Position numbers and translations under genes: made by a program. Below are positions 8,038-15,329 of a stretch of DNA of 33,560 nucleotides, piece after piece. The stretch comes from COMBO-56-21 sp038852315. GTDB taxonomy: Archaea; Thermoplasmatota; Thermoplasmata; UBA10834. Within the stretch, counting starts at the first letter, position 1; each line of letters begins with the position of its first letter. Below the pieces are notes generated by a model, which did not search any database, was not told the origin of the DNA, and saw nothing but the letters and a program-made list of their open reading frames with translations. The DNA is taken from positions 1 through 33,560 of the forward strand of contig JAWCKF010000019.1 in the NCBI GenBank assembly GCA_038852315.1, written 5' to 3'.

Positions 8038-8316
8038 TCAGAATATGCCTATCCTCATGCCGATCTCCTCTGCGGAGTAGCCCTCCTTCAGCTTGATGAT
8101 GGCGTGCTTCCCGTCCTTCATCACCTTTATGTTGACCTTGTCCACCTTGGCCTCGAACCTCTCCTCGAAGGCCTTCTTGATCTCCTGCTTCGTCGCGTCC
8201 TTCCGGACGATGAACTCGAGCCTGTTGCCGTCCTTCAGGTCCTGCCTGGGGGTGCCGGACATGGCGTTCATCGTCTTCTCTGTGACGTAGGGGTGCAGGA
8301 TCACGGTCCTCCTCAT
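8038..8316 (-). CDS. rpl23: Ribosomal protein L23
   Basis: Large-subunit protein at the exit-tunnel opening, the docking site for SRP and nascent-chain factors. It is 92 residues long with the family features HPYVTEKTMN and RLEFIVRKDATKQEIKKAFEE, ending IGMRIGIF. ATG overlaps the L4 stop as ATGA. Confidence 0.95.
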   Translation of the reverse strand: MRRTVILHPYVTEKTMNAMSGTPRQDLKDGNRLEFIVRKDATKQEIKKAFEERFEAKVDKVNIKVMKDGKHAIIKLKEGYSAEEIGMRIGIF

Positions 8317-9140
8317 CGCTTCCAGCCTCCTATCGTCTGCAGGGCGCCCTCGGTGACTACCATGAGCCTACCTGGGTCTCCGCCGGGTGCGAGGAGAGAC
8401 GCGTTCAGAGTCGCCGGCGTCGCGACGTCCACTCCCGGCAGGTTCCTCACGCTCCTCCATGCGGGGCAGTCCTTCGAGAGCACCACCAGCAGGCTCCTCG
8501 GTACCCTGTACCTCCTCCCCCTCATCTTCCCCCTGCCTGCCCGTACCTTCTTCCCGTTGTCCGCGCGGACGACGTCCTCGTACACGCCTATCGATTCGAG
8601 GGCCTCGATGGCCTCCTTGGTGGTCTTCAAGTCCTCGAACTCGTCCTTCACAACGACGGGGAGCGTAAGCTTCTCGTCGAAACGGTGGCCCCTCGCCCTG
8701 ACCAGCCCTGGCTCGCTCGTCGCCCTCAGGGCCGACAGCTTCCCCAACAGGAGCTCCTTCCTGTTGATCTTCTTGCCCAGCTCCTTCTCGACCTTTGGCG
8801 GGTGCGCGCGCCTCCCGCCCACATTGTTCGGTGACTGCGCTGCCCTGGAGCTGCCCATGAGCCTCTGGACCCTGGCCACGCCCCTGCCCTTGCCCCATGT
8901 AGACACGGAGTGCCTCATCCCTGCGGTGGGCTTCGGGGCGAACGGCTGCCTCGCGTTGGCCTCGATGGCCGTGACCGCGCGCCTTATGATGTCCGGCCTG
9001 AACTCTGCGGAGAAGGGCGGCGGGAGGTCGGTCTCGCCCGCGATCTCGCCCTTGAGGTCGTAAACGTGGAGCTTGCCGGGAATGCGGGCGGGTTCCTTCT
9101 TCTCCTCCGCCTCTTTCTTCTTAGATTTCTTCTCAGCCAT
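8313..9140 (-). CDS. rpl4: Ribosomal protein L4
   Basis: Large-subunit protein with a tunnel-constricting loop, 275 residues. Conserved regions include the tunnel loop around RHSVSTWGKGRGVARVQRL and GGRRAHPPKVEKELGKKINRKE, plus the later block GKMRGRRYRVPRSLLVV. A short Lys/Glu N-terminal extension precedes the core. ATG 9138-9140 was chosen over an upstream in-frame TTG at 9167, which lies inside L3; GAGGAA/GGGAG sites stand just before the ATG. Confidence 0.95.
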   Translation of the reverse strand: MAEKKSKKKEAEEKKEPARIPGKLHVYDLKGEIAGETDLPPPFSAEFRPDIIRRAVTAIEANARQPFAPKPTAGMRHSVSTWGKGRGVARVQRLMGSSRAAQSPNNVGGRRAHPPKVEKELGKKINRKELLLGKLSALRATSEPGLVRARGHRFDEKLTLPVVVKDEFEDLKTTKEAIEALESIGVYEDVVRADNGKKVRAGRGKMRGRRYRVPRSLLVVLSKDCPAWRSVRNLPGVDVATPATLNASLLAPGGDPGRLMVVTEGALQTIGGWKR

Positions 9141-9144
9141 TTCC

Positions 9145-10146
9145 TCACACTCCCTGTTTTGATTCAACAGATATGAAAGTCAGCTCGGGCGCTTCCGCGA
9201 GCTTCACGCCGCTGGCCCTCACGGGCTCCCTCAACCTCACCAGGCGCTTCGAGGGGCCCGGGACCGAGCCGTGGAGGAGGACATAGCTGTTCTTGACCAC
9301 GCCGTAGTGGAGGAACCCTCCCTTCGGGGTGACCTCAGCCCCGTCGTCGCCTATCTTGAGCACGCGCTTGTTCAGCTCGGTCCTCTGGTGGAACCCAACC
9401 TGTCCCCCCTGGGGGACGGTCGGCCTCACATAGTTGGGCCTCTTCGTGCCGAGCGTGCCAACGAGCCGTCTGTGCTTGCTGTTCTTGTGCATCAGGAGCT
9501 TCACGCCCCACCTCTTCACAGTGCCCTGCCAGCCCTTGCCCTTCGTGATCGAGCTGACATCGACCATCTCCCCCTCCTTCGTGAAGTCCTTGATCGTGAC
9601 GGCCTTGCCAAGTATGGACTTCGCGTACTCCAGGCGCTTGTCCATCGTGCCGCCGCCTATCCTTATCTCCATGAGCTCAGGCTTCTTCTTCGGAAGCCCG
9701 GGGACCAGTACGGGCTGGGTGTACACCAGCGCCCTTATGTCGTCGAACTGGAGGCCTGCGGCCTTATCCCAAGCCGCCTTCTCGTCGTACTCCTTAGGCA
9801 CGGGCAGCCGCCTCGAGAGCTCCTTGTCCACGCTCTTCGACCACACCTCCCCCACCGACTTCCTGCCGTAGGGGGTGTCCTGATAGAACCTGATGCCGCA
9901 GACCTTCATGGGAGGGACCTCGAGGACCGTGACGGGCACCTGGACCTCCTGGCCCGAAGTCGTGCTCCTGGGCCTGTAGTCCACCACGAACGCGTGCGTC
10001 ATCCCGGCCTTGTATCCAGCGAAGCCCTGCAGCTTCGCCCCGTCGCCTCCCTCTGGCCAAGTCGATATTCTGGCGGTTATGCTCCTCGCTCTCTTTCTCG
10101 GCGAGTATGCCATCGAACCCTTCCTCGGGCGTCTTGTGGTTGGCAT
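9145..10146 (-). CDS. rpl3: Ribosomal protein L3, first gene of the operon
   Basis: Large-subunit assembly protein, 333 residues, the usual archaeal length. Recognisable parts are the N-terminus with RPRKGSMAYSPRKRA, the segment FAGYKAGMTHAFVVD, and the C-terminal core with KGKGWQGTVKRWGVKL and GGQVGFHQRTELNKRVLKIG. ATG 10144-10146 has a GAGGGAG site. Unlike the genes that follow, it is preceded by a leader of about 190 nt and a TATA box. Confidence 0.96.
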   Translation of the reverse strand: MPTTRRPRKGSMAYSPRKRARSITARISTWPEGGDGAKLQGFAGYKAGMTHAFVVDYRPRSTTSGQEVQVPVTVLEVPPMKVCGIRFYQDTPYGRKSVGEVWSKSVDKELSRRLPVPKEYDEKAAWDKAAGLQFDDIRALVYTQPVLVPGLPKKKPELMEIRIGGGTMDKRLEYAKSILGKAVTIKDFTKEGEMVDVSSITKGKGWQGTVKRWGVKLLMHKNSKHRRLVGTLGTKRPNYVRPTVPQGGQVGFHQRTELNKRVLKIGDDGAEVTPKGGFLHYGVVKNSYVLLHGSVPGPSKRLVRLREPVRASGVKLAEAPELTFISVESKQGV

Positions 10147-10340
10147 CTGCTCTCCCTCGTGTGGAAGCGATAGACCTAGCTGTGACTGCTCGTCATGTGC
10201 GAGTCCAGCGTGTCCGAGGCATCGCTTCTCGGCCGTGACGCCTCGTCAGCGCCTGAAAAGTTGCTTTCAGCGCGAGTGTTGGGTTGCTCGGGGCATTGCC
10301 CAAACGGCGTCTGGCCGATACCGCCTCAGGTATCGCAGGC
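10147..10340 (-). promoter_or_regulatory. Structured 5' leader of the L3 operon
   Basis: The stretch between the predicted transcription start (about 10337) and L3 has several perfect or near-perfect hairpins on the transcribed strand: 10316-10335 (7-bp stem), 10249-10273 (9-bp stem with one bulge, 6-nt loop), 10236-10248 (5-bp stem, 3-nt loop, directly abutting the previous one) and 10214-10232 (5-bp stem). Stacked structures ahead of a ribosomal protein operon suggest autogenous control, which is inference. Confidence 0.5.
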
Positions 10341-10358
10341 CTGCTGAAAGTGGTACGT

Positions 10359-10368
10359 GTATATAAAA
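10359..10368 (-). promoter_or_regulatory. TATA box of the ribosomal operon
   Basis: On the minus strand the site reads TTTTATATAC, a near-ideal archaeal TATA box. It lies 17 bases past the end of the DUF5611-like gene and about 190 bases beyond the expected start from the L3 ATG, so the long operon has its own promoter. Confidence 0.75.
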
Positions 10369-10385
10369 CTGACCGCCCTGCGCAA

Positions 10386-10709
10386 TCAGAGCTTCCCTTC
10401 CTTCGCCTTCTTCTGGAGCCTCCTGCTGCGCTCCTTCGCGGTGAAGCCCGTCGTCCGCTCGAGGAACTCGTTGTACGCCTTTATCGTCTGCTGTGCGACT
10501 TCGTCGGAGACCGAGGGGTCGGACCTCGTCTCGACGCAGAGGGCGTTCTTCTTGCACGGCCAGGCGTGGAGCTCCTTCAGCGCGCCGAAGGATGAGAAGA
10601 ACTTGCCATCCCTCTCCTGGACGTTCCCGAAGACCTCCTGCATTATGGCCCTGAGCCTGTCGGGCGCGATGTTCTCCTGGTGTCCCCTTCTGACCTCGTA
10701 CTCCTGCAT
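10386..10709 (-). CDS. DUF5611-like small archaeal protein
   Basis: A 107-residue soluble protein starting MQEYEVRRGHQ and ending with a basic helix TGFTAKERSRRLQKKAKEGK. Length and the pattern RRGH...FGALKELHAW...TGFTAKER recall the archaeal family DUF5611, from memory. Function is unknown. It has no membrane segment and only two cysteines (PCKKNALC). It lies 20 bases after RaSEA on the same strand and is probably co-transcribed with it. Confidence 0.65.
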   Translation of the reverse strand: MQEYEVRRGHQENIAPDRLRAIMQEVFGNVQERDGKFFSSFGALKELHAWPCKKNALCVETRSDPSVSDEVAQQTIKAYNEFLERTTGFTAKERSRRLQKKAKEGKL

Positions 10710-10729
10710 GCGACGCACACCCTGGCCCG

Positions 10730-11749
10730 CTAAGCTCCGTGCCTCCTGAAAAACCTTTGTAGGTCCGCCGTGCCGCCGACCATGTGCCTTTCGAGCTCCA
10801 CGATCTCCCTCCACAGTTCCCGGCAGTCGCAGTCCGGCCATACCAGCCTTCCCGCATCCTGGGAGAGCGAGTAGTCCTTGATGGAGGACAGTATCGTGGC
10901 GTCGCAGCTCCCGCAGTTGTGAGCCCCGCGTTCGCGCCCTCCGCCTGTCGGGTCGCACACGAGCTTCTTCGCATTCTTCGCCCCCTCTTGGAGCACCTCG
11001 AGCACGCTCCACAGCCAGGGCGGCCTGTAAGACCACTGTCTCCAGAGCCTCTCCACCAGCGTGCCCTTCTGGACGTTGACGGGGTTCAGGGAGATCGTGT
11101 CAGTGAGCCGCGAAGCGTAGGCTATCGTCGATATCGCGTCCGCGACCGCTTCCGCCTCCGTCAGGAACGGCGGCTTTAGCAGCACGTAAGTCCTGACGTC
11201 GAGGCCCACCGACTTGACCGTCCGGACGGCCCTCTCGTAGTCGGCCCTCTTGAAGCCCTTGTTGATGGAGTGAGTGAGCACCCTGTCGTTCGAGCTCTCC
11301 AGGCCGAGGGCCACCTCGATGGCGCCGTTCTCGGCTGCCAGCGGCTCGAGCTTGCTGGGTTCGACGAACTCGGGCCGCGTCTCGAACAGCAGCCTGCACC
11401 CTCTCTCCGCAGCCCAGGCGGCGATCATCCTTCTCGCGTCTGCCGGGACCTCGGCGTCGTCGAGGAAGGACCCAGAGGTGTAGATTTTCAGGAACCCGAC
11501 ATGTCCCAGCTCCTCCGCCGCCCGTTCGAACTGTCTTTGGATGTCCGATTGAGTCGGCCTCCGATCTGCCCCGAAGTTGTATCCGCACATCGAGCATCCG
11601 CCGTTCTCACGGTAATGGCTGCACCCACAGGTGTTCAGAATGACCACGCCCGTGTCCACCAGTTTGCCGCCCACGAGCTCCTTCTCGGTCCAGACAGATG
11701 CTGGGCGGGCAGCTTCCGTTCCGACCTGCGGGGGCTTGGTGTTGGCCAT
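10730..11749 (-). CDS. Archaeosine-forming radical SAM enzyme RaSEA
   Basis: Probable radical SAM partner of ArcS in archaeosine synthesis at position 15 of archaeal tRNA; the family cleaves the lysine adduct of preQ0 to leave the formamidine group. It is 339 residues long. The [4Fe-4S] cysteines fit Cys43-x8-Cys52-x2-Cys55, with an extra Cys41 just before. A SAM-barrel segment FLKIYTSGSFLDDAEV follows, then EVALGLESSNDRVL. A C-terminal cluster (Cys265, Cys279, Cys282, Cys307, Cys309) may bind zinc. ArcS and TGT are not in the window. It ends in TAG; the DUF5611-like gene follows. Confidence 0.8.
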   Translation of the reverse strand: MANTKPPQVGTEAARPASVWTEKELVGGKLVDTGVVILNTCGCSHYRENGGCSMCGYNFGADRRPTQSDIQRQFERAAEELGHVGFLKIYTSGSFLDDAEVPADARRMIAAWAAERGCRLLFETRPEFVEPSKLEPLAAENGAIEVALGLESSNDRVLTHSINKGFKRADYERAVRTVKSVGLDVRTYVLLKPPFLTEAEAVADAISTIAYASRLTDTISLNPVNVQKGTLVERLWRQWSYRPPWLWSVLEVLQEGAKNAKKLVCDPTGGGRERGAHNCGSCDATILSSIKDYSLSQDAGRLVWPDCDCRELWREIVELERHMVGGTADLQRFFRRHGA

Positions 11750-11786
11750 GGAGAACTACCGCCGGGGACGAGCCTCGCTCGTGGGG

Positions 11787-11981
11787 TCAGAGGTCGTACG
11801 GCTTGAGGGTCCTGCGTTTGTTCTTCTTCGCCCTCCTCACGGCGTTCTCGATCATCTCGCGGACCTCGCGGTCCAGCTCGTAGTAGAAGCTCTCGGATAT
11901 CCTGAACCCCTCGCCCGCTACATCCTTGACATCGGAGACCTTGATGATCATCTTTCCGTTCCGCAAGGAAGAAACAGACAT
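11787..11981 (-). CDS. Short histone-fold protein
   Basis: A 64-residue protein. Residues from about 11 on (MIIKVSDVKDV, RISESFYYELDREVREMI, KKNKRRTLKPYDL) resemble the short archaeal histone-fold proteins, with the R-x-T...D motif (RRTLKPYDL) that closes a histone fold. It is shorter than HMf-type histones and lacks their last helix, so it may be a variant histone or DUF1931-like protein. The first ATG (11981) has GGGGAGGT close by; an ATG at 11951 would give a 54-residue protein beginning at the conserved region. DNA binding is inferred. Confidence 0.7.
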   Translation of the reverse strand: MSVSSLRNGKMIIKVSDVKDVAGEGFRISESFYYELDREVREMIENAVRRAKKNKRRTLKPYDL

Positions 11982-12106
11982 GGACCTCCCCTCTGTGTGC
12001 CGACAGGGCGTGATGATATGCTTGATTGCCTCTTAACGCTTTGCTTGTCGCTCGCTCTCACAAAGCTTTTTTTCCAGGCACATTTCTATCGTGGACGGGC
12101 CGACGC

Positions 12107-13150
12107 ATGGATGTAGAGACGAGGTTCGAGCTTTGCTCGCGTAACGCGAGCGAGATAGTGACGCAAGAGGAGCTGCGCACGCTCCTCGAGACGAAACCCA
12201 GGCCCAAGGCCTACATCGGGTTCGAACCCAGCGGGCTCGTGCACACGGGCCAGCTCATAACCGCGGCCAAGGTCGCAGACCTTCAGGACGCCGGTGTCGA
12301 AGTGACCATCTTCCTCGCCGATTGGCACGCGTTCATCAACGACAAGTTCGGAGGGAATCTCGAGAACATCCGCACATGCGGAGAGTACATGAAGGAGGCT
12401 TTCCTGGCCGCGGGCGTGAGGGATTCCGTCAGGTTCGTGTGGGCCAGCGAGCTCATAGAGCGCTCGAGCTACTGGGAGAAGTTCATAAGGATAGCCAAGG
12501 CGAGCTCGCTCCAGAGGATCAAGCGCGCGATGACGATCATGGGCAGGACGGAGGATGAGGCCGAGATAGACGCGTCGAAGATGATGTACCCTCCGATGCA
12601 GGCAGCCGACATATTCGAGCTCGGCGTTGACATAGCGCTCGCCGGGATGGATCAGAGGCGGGCGCACATGCTCGCGAGGGATGCCGCCGAGAAGCTCGGA
12701 TGGACTAAACCCATCGCTTTGCACACCCCTCTCCTCATCAGCCTCGAGGGCGGGGAGAGGATGGACCCGGCGGACGCCAAGATGTCGAAGAGCAGGCCTG
12801 ACAGCGCGGTCTATCTGCACGACCCTCCCGCGGAAGTGGAGAGGAAGATCCGGGCTGCCTTCTGCCCCCCGCAGACGGAGAACAACCCGGTCATCGAAGT
12901 GCTCAGGCTCGTCGTCTTTCCAAGGCTGGGGAGGCTGGTCATAGAGCGTCCGGCCAAGTACGGGGGGCGCATCGAGTTCTCGTCGTTCGATGAGCTGGCG
13001 AGGGCTTACGGCGAAGGGAGACTGCACGCACAGGACTTGAAGAAGGGCGCTGCAGAGGCGCTGATCGAGATTCTAGCCCCCATCCGCTCGCACTTCGAGA
13101 AGCACCCTCAGAACCTCGAGAAGGTGAAGGCCCTCTCAATCACGAGATGA
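12107..13150 (+). CDS. tyrS: Tyrosyl-tRNA synthetase
   Basis: Class I aminoacyl-tRNA synthetase, 347 residues, archaeal/eukaryotic type without the bacterial S4 tail. The HIGH-type motif is PSGLVHTGQL (about residues 44-53), the tyrosine-pocket region MMYPPMQAADIFELGVDIALAGMDQR is intact, and the KMSKS loop is AKMSKSRPDSAVYLHDPP. I chose ATG 12107 (MDVETRFEL); an upstream in-frame start at 12026 would add residues unlike the family. The 3' end overlaps the convergent DHH gene by 15 bases. Confidence 0.95.
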   Translation: MDVETRFELCSRNASEIVTQEELRTLLETKPRPKAYIGFEPSGLVHTGQLITAAKVADLQDAGVEVTIFLADWHAFINDKFGGNLENIRTCGEYMKEAFLAAGVRDSVRFVWASELIERSSYWEKFIRIAKASSLQRIKRAMTIMGRTEDEAEIDASKMMYPPMQAADIFELGVDIALAGMDQRRAHMLARDAAEKLGWTKPIALHTPLLISLEGGERMDPADAKMSKSRPDSAVYLHDPPAEVERKIRAAFCPPQTENNPVIEVLRLVVFPRLGRLVIERPAKYGGRIEFSSFDELARAYGEGRLHAQDLKKGAAEALIEILAPIRSHFEKHPQNLEKVKALSITR

Positions 13151-14095
13151 GCTCAGGCCCTTCAGGAACCTGAGCGCGTTCTCGGCGGCGATGTTCAGTA
13201 TCGCCTCGACGTCGCCCACGCCGCTTATGCCCGCCGCTCCAGGATGGCCTCCACCGCCGTTGGTCGTCTCGTGGCCCACATCACCCAGGAGCTGTCCAAG
13301 GTGTAGCCCCTTCCTCACCATCGCGGGGTCGGCACGCGCACTGACCCTGAAGCTCTCGCCCCTCTGCGAGCCGACGAACGCGATGTCTGCGCCCAGCGCG
13401 AGCAGGGCCTTGCACACTGAGGCCTCGTAGGCGCTCCCCTGAGATACCGCGACGATGTAGTCTCCGACCTTCCAGTACTTCAGCCGCTGCGCCCCCTTGA
13501 GCTGCGATACCCTCTCGGAAATGTCCATCTCGACGCCCACGAGCCCCATCGCCTCGTCCATCTGGATCGAGTGCATCTCCATCAGATCCGCGAAGGCCGT
13601 CAGCGCCCCGGCCCTTGCGAACTTGAAGTATCCTGTGTCCGTCAGTATGCCGTACATCAGCGCCAGTGCGACCTCCCTGCTCACGGTCTTCCTGTCGCCC
13701 CTCAGCATCTCCAGGACTATCTCCGAGCACGAGCTCTTGCTGTCGTCGCAGTAATAGAGCTTCGCCGACGCCCACCTGTCGTTCCTCATGTGATGGTCGA
13801 CGACTATCGCATTCGACAGGTCGATCGCGAAGTCGAGCTGCTCCGGCCCCGAGGTGTCGAGCACGAGCGTCCTCGCGTACCCTCGCGTCCCCGGTTGCCC
13901 GACGGTCTCTATCCCCAGAGCTGCACAGAGCAGCTTCGAGAGCCGGTCCAGACCACCGGGCGTGCAGATGGTCGCATCAGGATAGCAGGATCTCACGGCG
14001 AACGCGCTGGCGACGGCGTCCGGGTCGGCGTTCCCGTGCAGGAGGATGAGCGTCCCGCCCTCCCGCGACAGTTCCGAGGCTATCTCGGCGAGCAC
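13136..14095 (-). CDS. DHH-family phosphoesterase (NrnA/RecJ-like)
   Basis: Predicted manganese-dependent phosphodiesterase, 319 residues. Motif I is HGNADPDAVAS (residues 20-30), motif II includes Asp80 (LVLDTSG), the DHH motif is at 100-102 (VVDHHMRND), the next metal-ligand region is GILTDTGYF, and the DHHA1 domain carries GGGGHPGAAG. All catalytic motifs are present. Family members degrade short oligonucleotides or cyclic dinucleotides; the substrate here cannot be told. It starts at GTG with no Shine-Dalgarno site and a TATA box 27 bases upstream, so a leaderless transcript is likely. Its end overlaps tyrS. Confidence 0.88.
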   Translation of the reverse strand: MLAEIASELSREGGTLILLHGNADPDAVASAFAVRSCYPDATICTPGGLDRLSKLLCAALGIETVGQPGTRGYARTLVLDTSGPEQLDFAIDLSNAIVVDHHMRNDRWASAKLYYCDDSKSSCSEIVLEMLRGDRKTVSREVALALMYGILTDTGYFKFARAGALTAFADLMEMHSIQMDEAMGLVGVEMDISERVSQLKGAQRLKYWKVGDYIVAVSQGSAYEASVCKALLALGADIAFVGSQRGESFRVSARADPAMVRKGLHLGQLLGDVGHETTNGGGGHPGAAGISGVGDVEAILNIAAENALRFLKGLSSSRD

Positions 14096-14117
14096 AGGGG
14101 GTGTCAGAAGCGACTAT

Positions 14118-14125
14118 CTATAAAA
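14118..14125 (-). promoter_or_regulatory. TATA box of the DHH gene (leaderless)
   Basis: On the minus strand the context reads TATTTTATAGATA, centred about 27 bases before the GTG start at 14095. That distance places transcription initiation on the start codon itself. Confidence 0.65.
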
Positions 14126-14136
14126 TATCTGGTGAG

Positions 14137-14189
14137 GCCGCTCGGAGGGAGCGGCACATGCGGCCCGACGCCGCGTCGGAGGACGCGGC
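14137..14189 (-). terminator. Two tandem hairpins after prefoldin beta
   Basis: Immediately after the pfdB stop, 14170-14189 forms a perfect 8-bp stem with a 4-nt loop, and 14137-14155 a perfect 7-bp stem with a 5-nt loop. In the transcript the loops read CUCC and CCUCC. There is no T-run, so this is not a classical archaeal terminator. A role in ending, protecting or processing the exosome-operon RNA is inferred. Confidence 0.5.
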
Positions 14190-14576
14190 TCACTCGGCGG
14201 GAGCGGTCTTCTCGGCCGTCTGCGCCCCCGGCCCCTGGAGCGCCTGTGCGATCTGCTGCTGCAGGCTCTGATGCCTCTCGCGCAGGTGCTTGTCCTGTCT
14301 CTCGAGCGTCTTCACCCTGACCTCAGCGGTCTCCTTCTGCTCCTTCAGCTCGTTGATGAGCGCCGCCTTGTCCTTGACCTGGATCAGCAGCGAGCCCACG
14401 TTCCGGTACACGGCCGAGTCGTCCGTCACCTTCTCCAGCTCGGATATCGTGCGCTCGAGCTCCTTCAGCTGAGCCTCGAGCTGTATCTTCTGCGTCGTGA
14501 CCATCTGTATCTGCTGCGTGAGCTGCTGGAACTGCGCTATCTGGTTCTGCACCTTCGGGGGTATGTTTTCCATCAT
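14190..14576 (-). CDS. pfdB: Prefoldin beta subunit
   Basis: Subunit of the hexameric prefoldin (GimC) chaperone that hands unfolded proteins to the chaperonin. It is 128 residues long, with two coiled-coil helices (about 8-50 and 72-112) around the beta-hairpin core (DDSAVYRNVGSLLIQVKDKA). A short Ala/Gln/Glu-rich tail ends it. ATG 14574-14576 overlaps the pcc1 stop and has AAGGAG eight bases upstream; a second ATG follows directly. It is the last gene of the exosome superoperon, its usual place. Confidence 0.93.
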   Translation of the reverse strand: MMENIPPKVQNQIAQFQQLTQQIQMVTTQKIQLEAQLKELERTISELEKVTDDSAVYRNVGSLLIQVKDKAALINELKEQKETAEVRVKTLERQDKHLRERHQSLQQQIAQALQGPGAQTAEKTAPAE

Positions 14577-14818
14577 CCTCTCGTCTCCTTAGCCGTCTCC
14601 TCTGCCACATTCATCCATCGGATATATGAGTTGAGGGCCGCCCTGAGGGAGTTGTGGTCCTCAGCCTCTATGCTCACGATGACCTCGTCGCCCTCGCGGG
14701 TGACCGAGATTTTCGTCCTGGGAATCTTCTCGCCGAGCTCGGGTGAGAGCGCGCCGTGGACGACCTCCGCGTGGCGCGTGCGCACCCTCAGCTCAGCCCT
14801 GCTGCTGCCCAAGGTCAT
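14573..14818 (-). CDS. pcc1: KEOPS complex subunit Pcc1
   Basis: Small subunit of KEOPS, which makes t6A on tRNAs reading ANN codons; Pcc1 dimerises and binds the Kae1 subunit. It is 81 residues with the family pattern RAELRVRTRHAEVVHGALSPEL, then SVTREGDEVIVSIEAEDHNSLRAALNSYIRWM. ATG overlaps the rpo12 stop as ATGA. It lies between rpo12 and pfdB, as in many euryarchaea. Confidence 0.88.
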   Translation of the reverse strand: MTLGSSRAELRVRTRHAEVVHGALSPELGEKIPRTKISVTREGDEVIVSIEAEDHNSLRAALNSYIRWMNVAEETAKETRG

Positions 14819-14949
14819 CTGCCCTTGATCATCTTGCGGACGTTCGGACGCTCCTTGTAGAAGACCTTGGAGCCGCACTTCTCGCACTGGAGCCCGACCG
14901 TGTTGACATTCGTCCTGACGGGTTCTTTGCACCTGGAGCACTTGTACAT
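14815..14949 (-). CDS. rpo12: RNA polymerase subunit P (Rpo12)
   Basis: A 44-residue zinc-ribbon subunit of archaeal RNA polymerase, homologous to eukaryotic Rpb12. The zinc ligands are Cys4/Cys7 (CSRC) and Cys22/Cys25 (CEKC), and the C-terminus KVFYKERPNVRKMIKGR is typical. It starts five bases after L37Ae and overlaps pcc1 by four bases. Confidence 0.92.
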   Translation of the reverse strand: MYKCSRCKEPVRTNVNTVGLQCEKCGSKVFYKERPNVRKMIKGR

Positions 14950-14954
14950 CCGCA

Positions 14955-15329
14955 TCACTCCTTTGCCGCCTTCTTCGGCTTCTCAGCCTTCTTCGGATCT
15001 TCCACTACCGCGCCCTTCTCGAGCACTTCCTCGGGCAGCTCCTCGGCGCCCGCCTCCTTCGCCTTCGCCGCCGCGAGCACGACAGCGAGCTCCCTCCTCA
15101 CCGCGGCCGGCGGCGTGGGCATGTAGGAGCTGCTGGCCATCTTGGCGCCGCAGTGCCTGCACTGCCATATCCCGCTCGCCGTCCTCCACAGGGCGACGGC
15201 CTTGCATGACGGGCACTCGTGCCTGCCCTTGCTCTGTACCTCTATCTCGGCTATCCGCCGTCTTATCCTGACGCCGTACCTCGCGCCCAACCTGCCTGCG
15301 GGCCCGACCTTCTTGGTTCTCTTGGACAT
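14955..15329 (-). CDS. rpl37ae: Ribosomal protein L37Ae with C-terminal extension
   Basis: Large-subunit zinc protein, 124 residues. The core (1-about 85) has KVGPAGRLGARYGVRIRRR and the zinc pairs Cys39/Cys42 (CPSC) and Cys57/Cys60 (CRHC). About 40 extra C-terminal residues are rich in Ala, Glu and Lys, beyond the usual archaeal length. It sits between rrp42 and rpo12, its standard place in the exosome superoperon. Confidence 0.94.
   Translation of the reverse strand: MSKRTKKVGPAGRLGARYGVRIRRRIAEIEVQSKGRHECPSCKAVALWRTASGIWQCRHCGAKMASSSYMPTPPAAVRRELAVVLAAAKAKEAGAEELPEEVLEKGAVVEDPKKAEKPKKAAKE

Noticed and set aside
10343..10350. Segment that could pair with the leader hairpin at 10249-10273 as an attenuator switch
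   Set aside because: It lies between the TATA box and the predicted transcription start and so is probably not transcribed.
12026..12106. Longer N-terminus for tyrosyl-tRNA synthetase
   Set aside because: The added residues do not look like the family and lie in promoter-like AT-rich sequence.
12218..12229. GGGTTCGAACCC, a perfect palindrome like a tRNA T-arm
   Set aside because: It encodes the IGFEPSG part of the tyrosyl-tRNA synthetase active site, and no acceptor or anticodon stem surrounds it.
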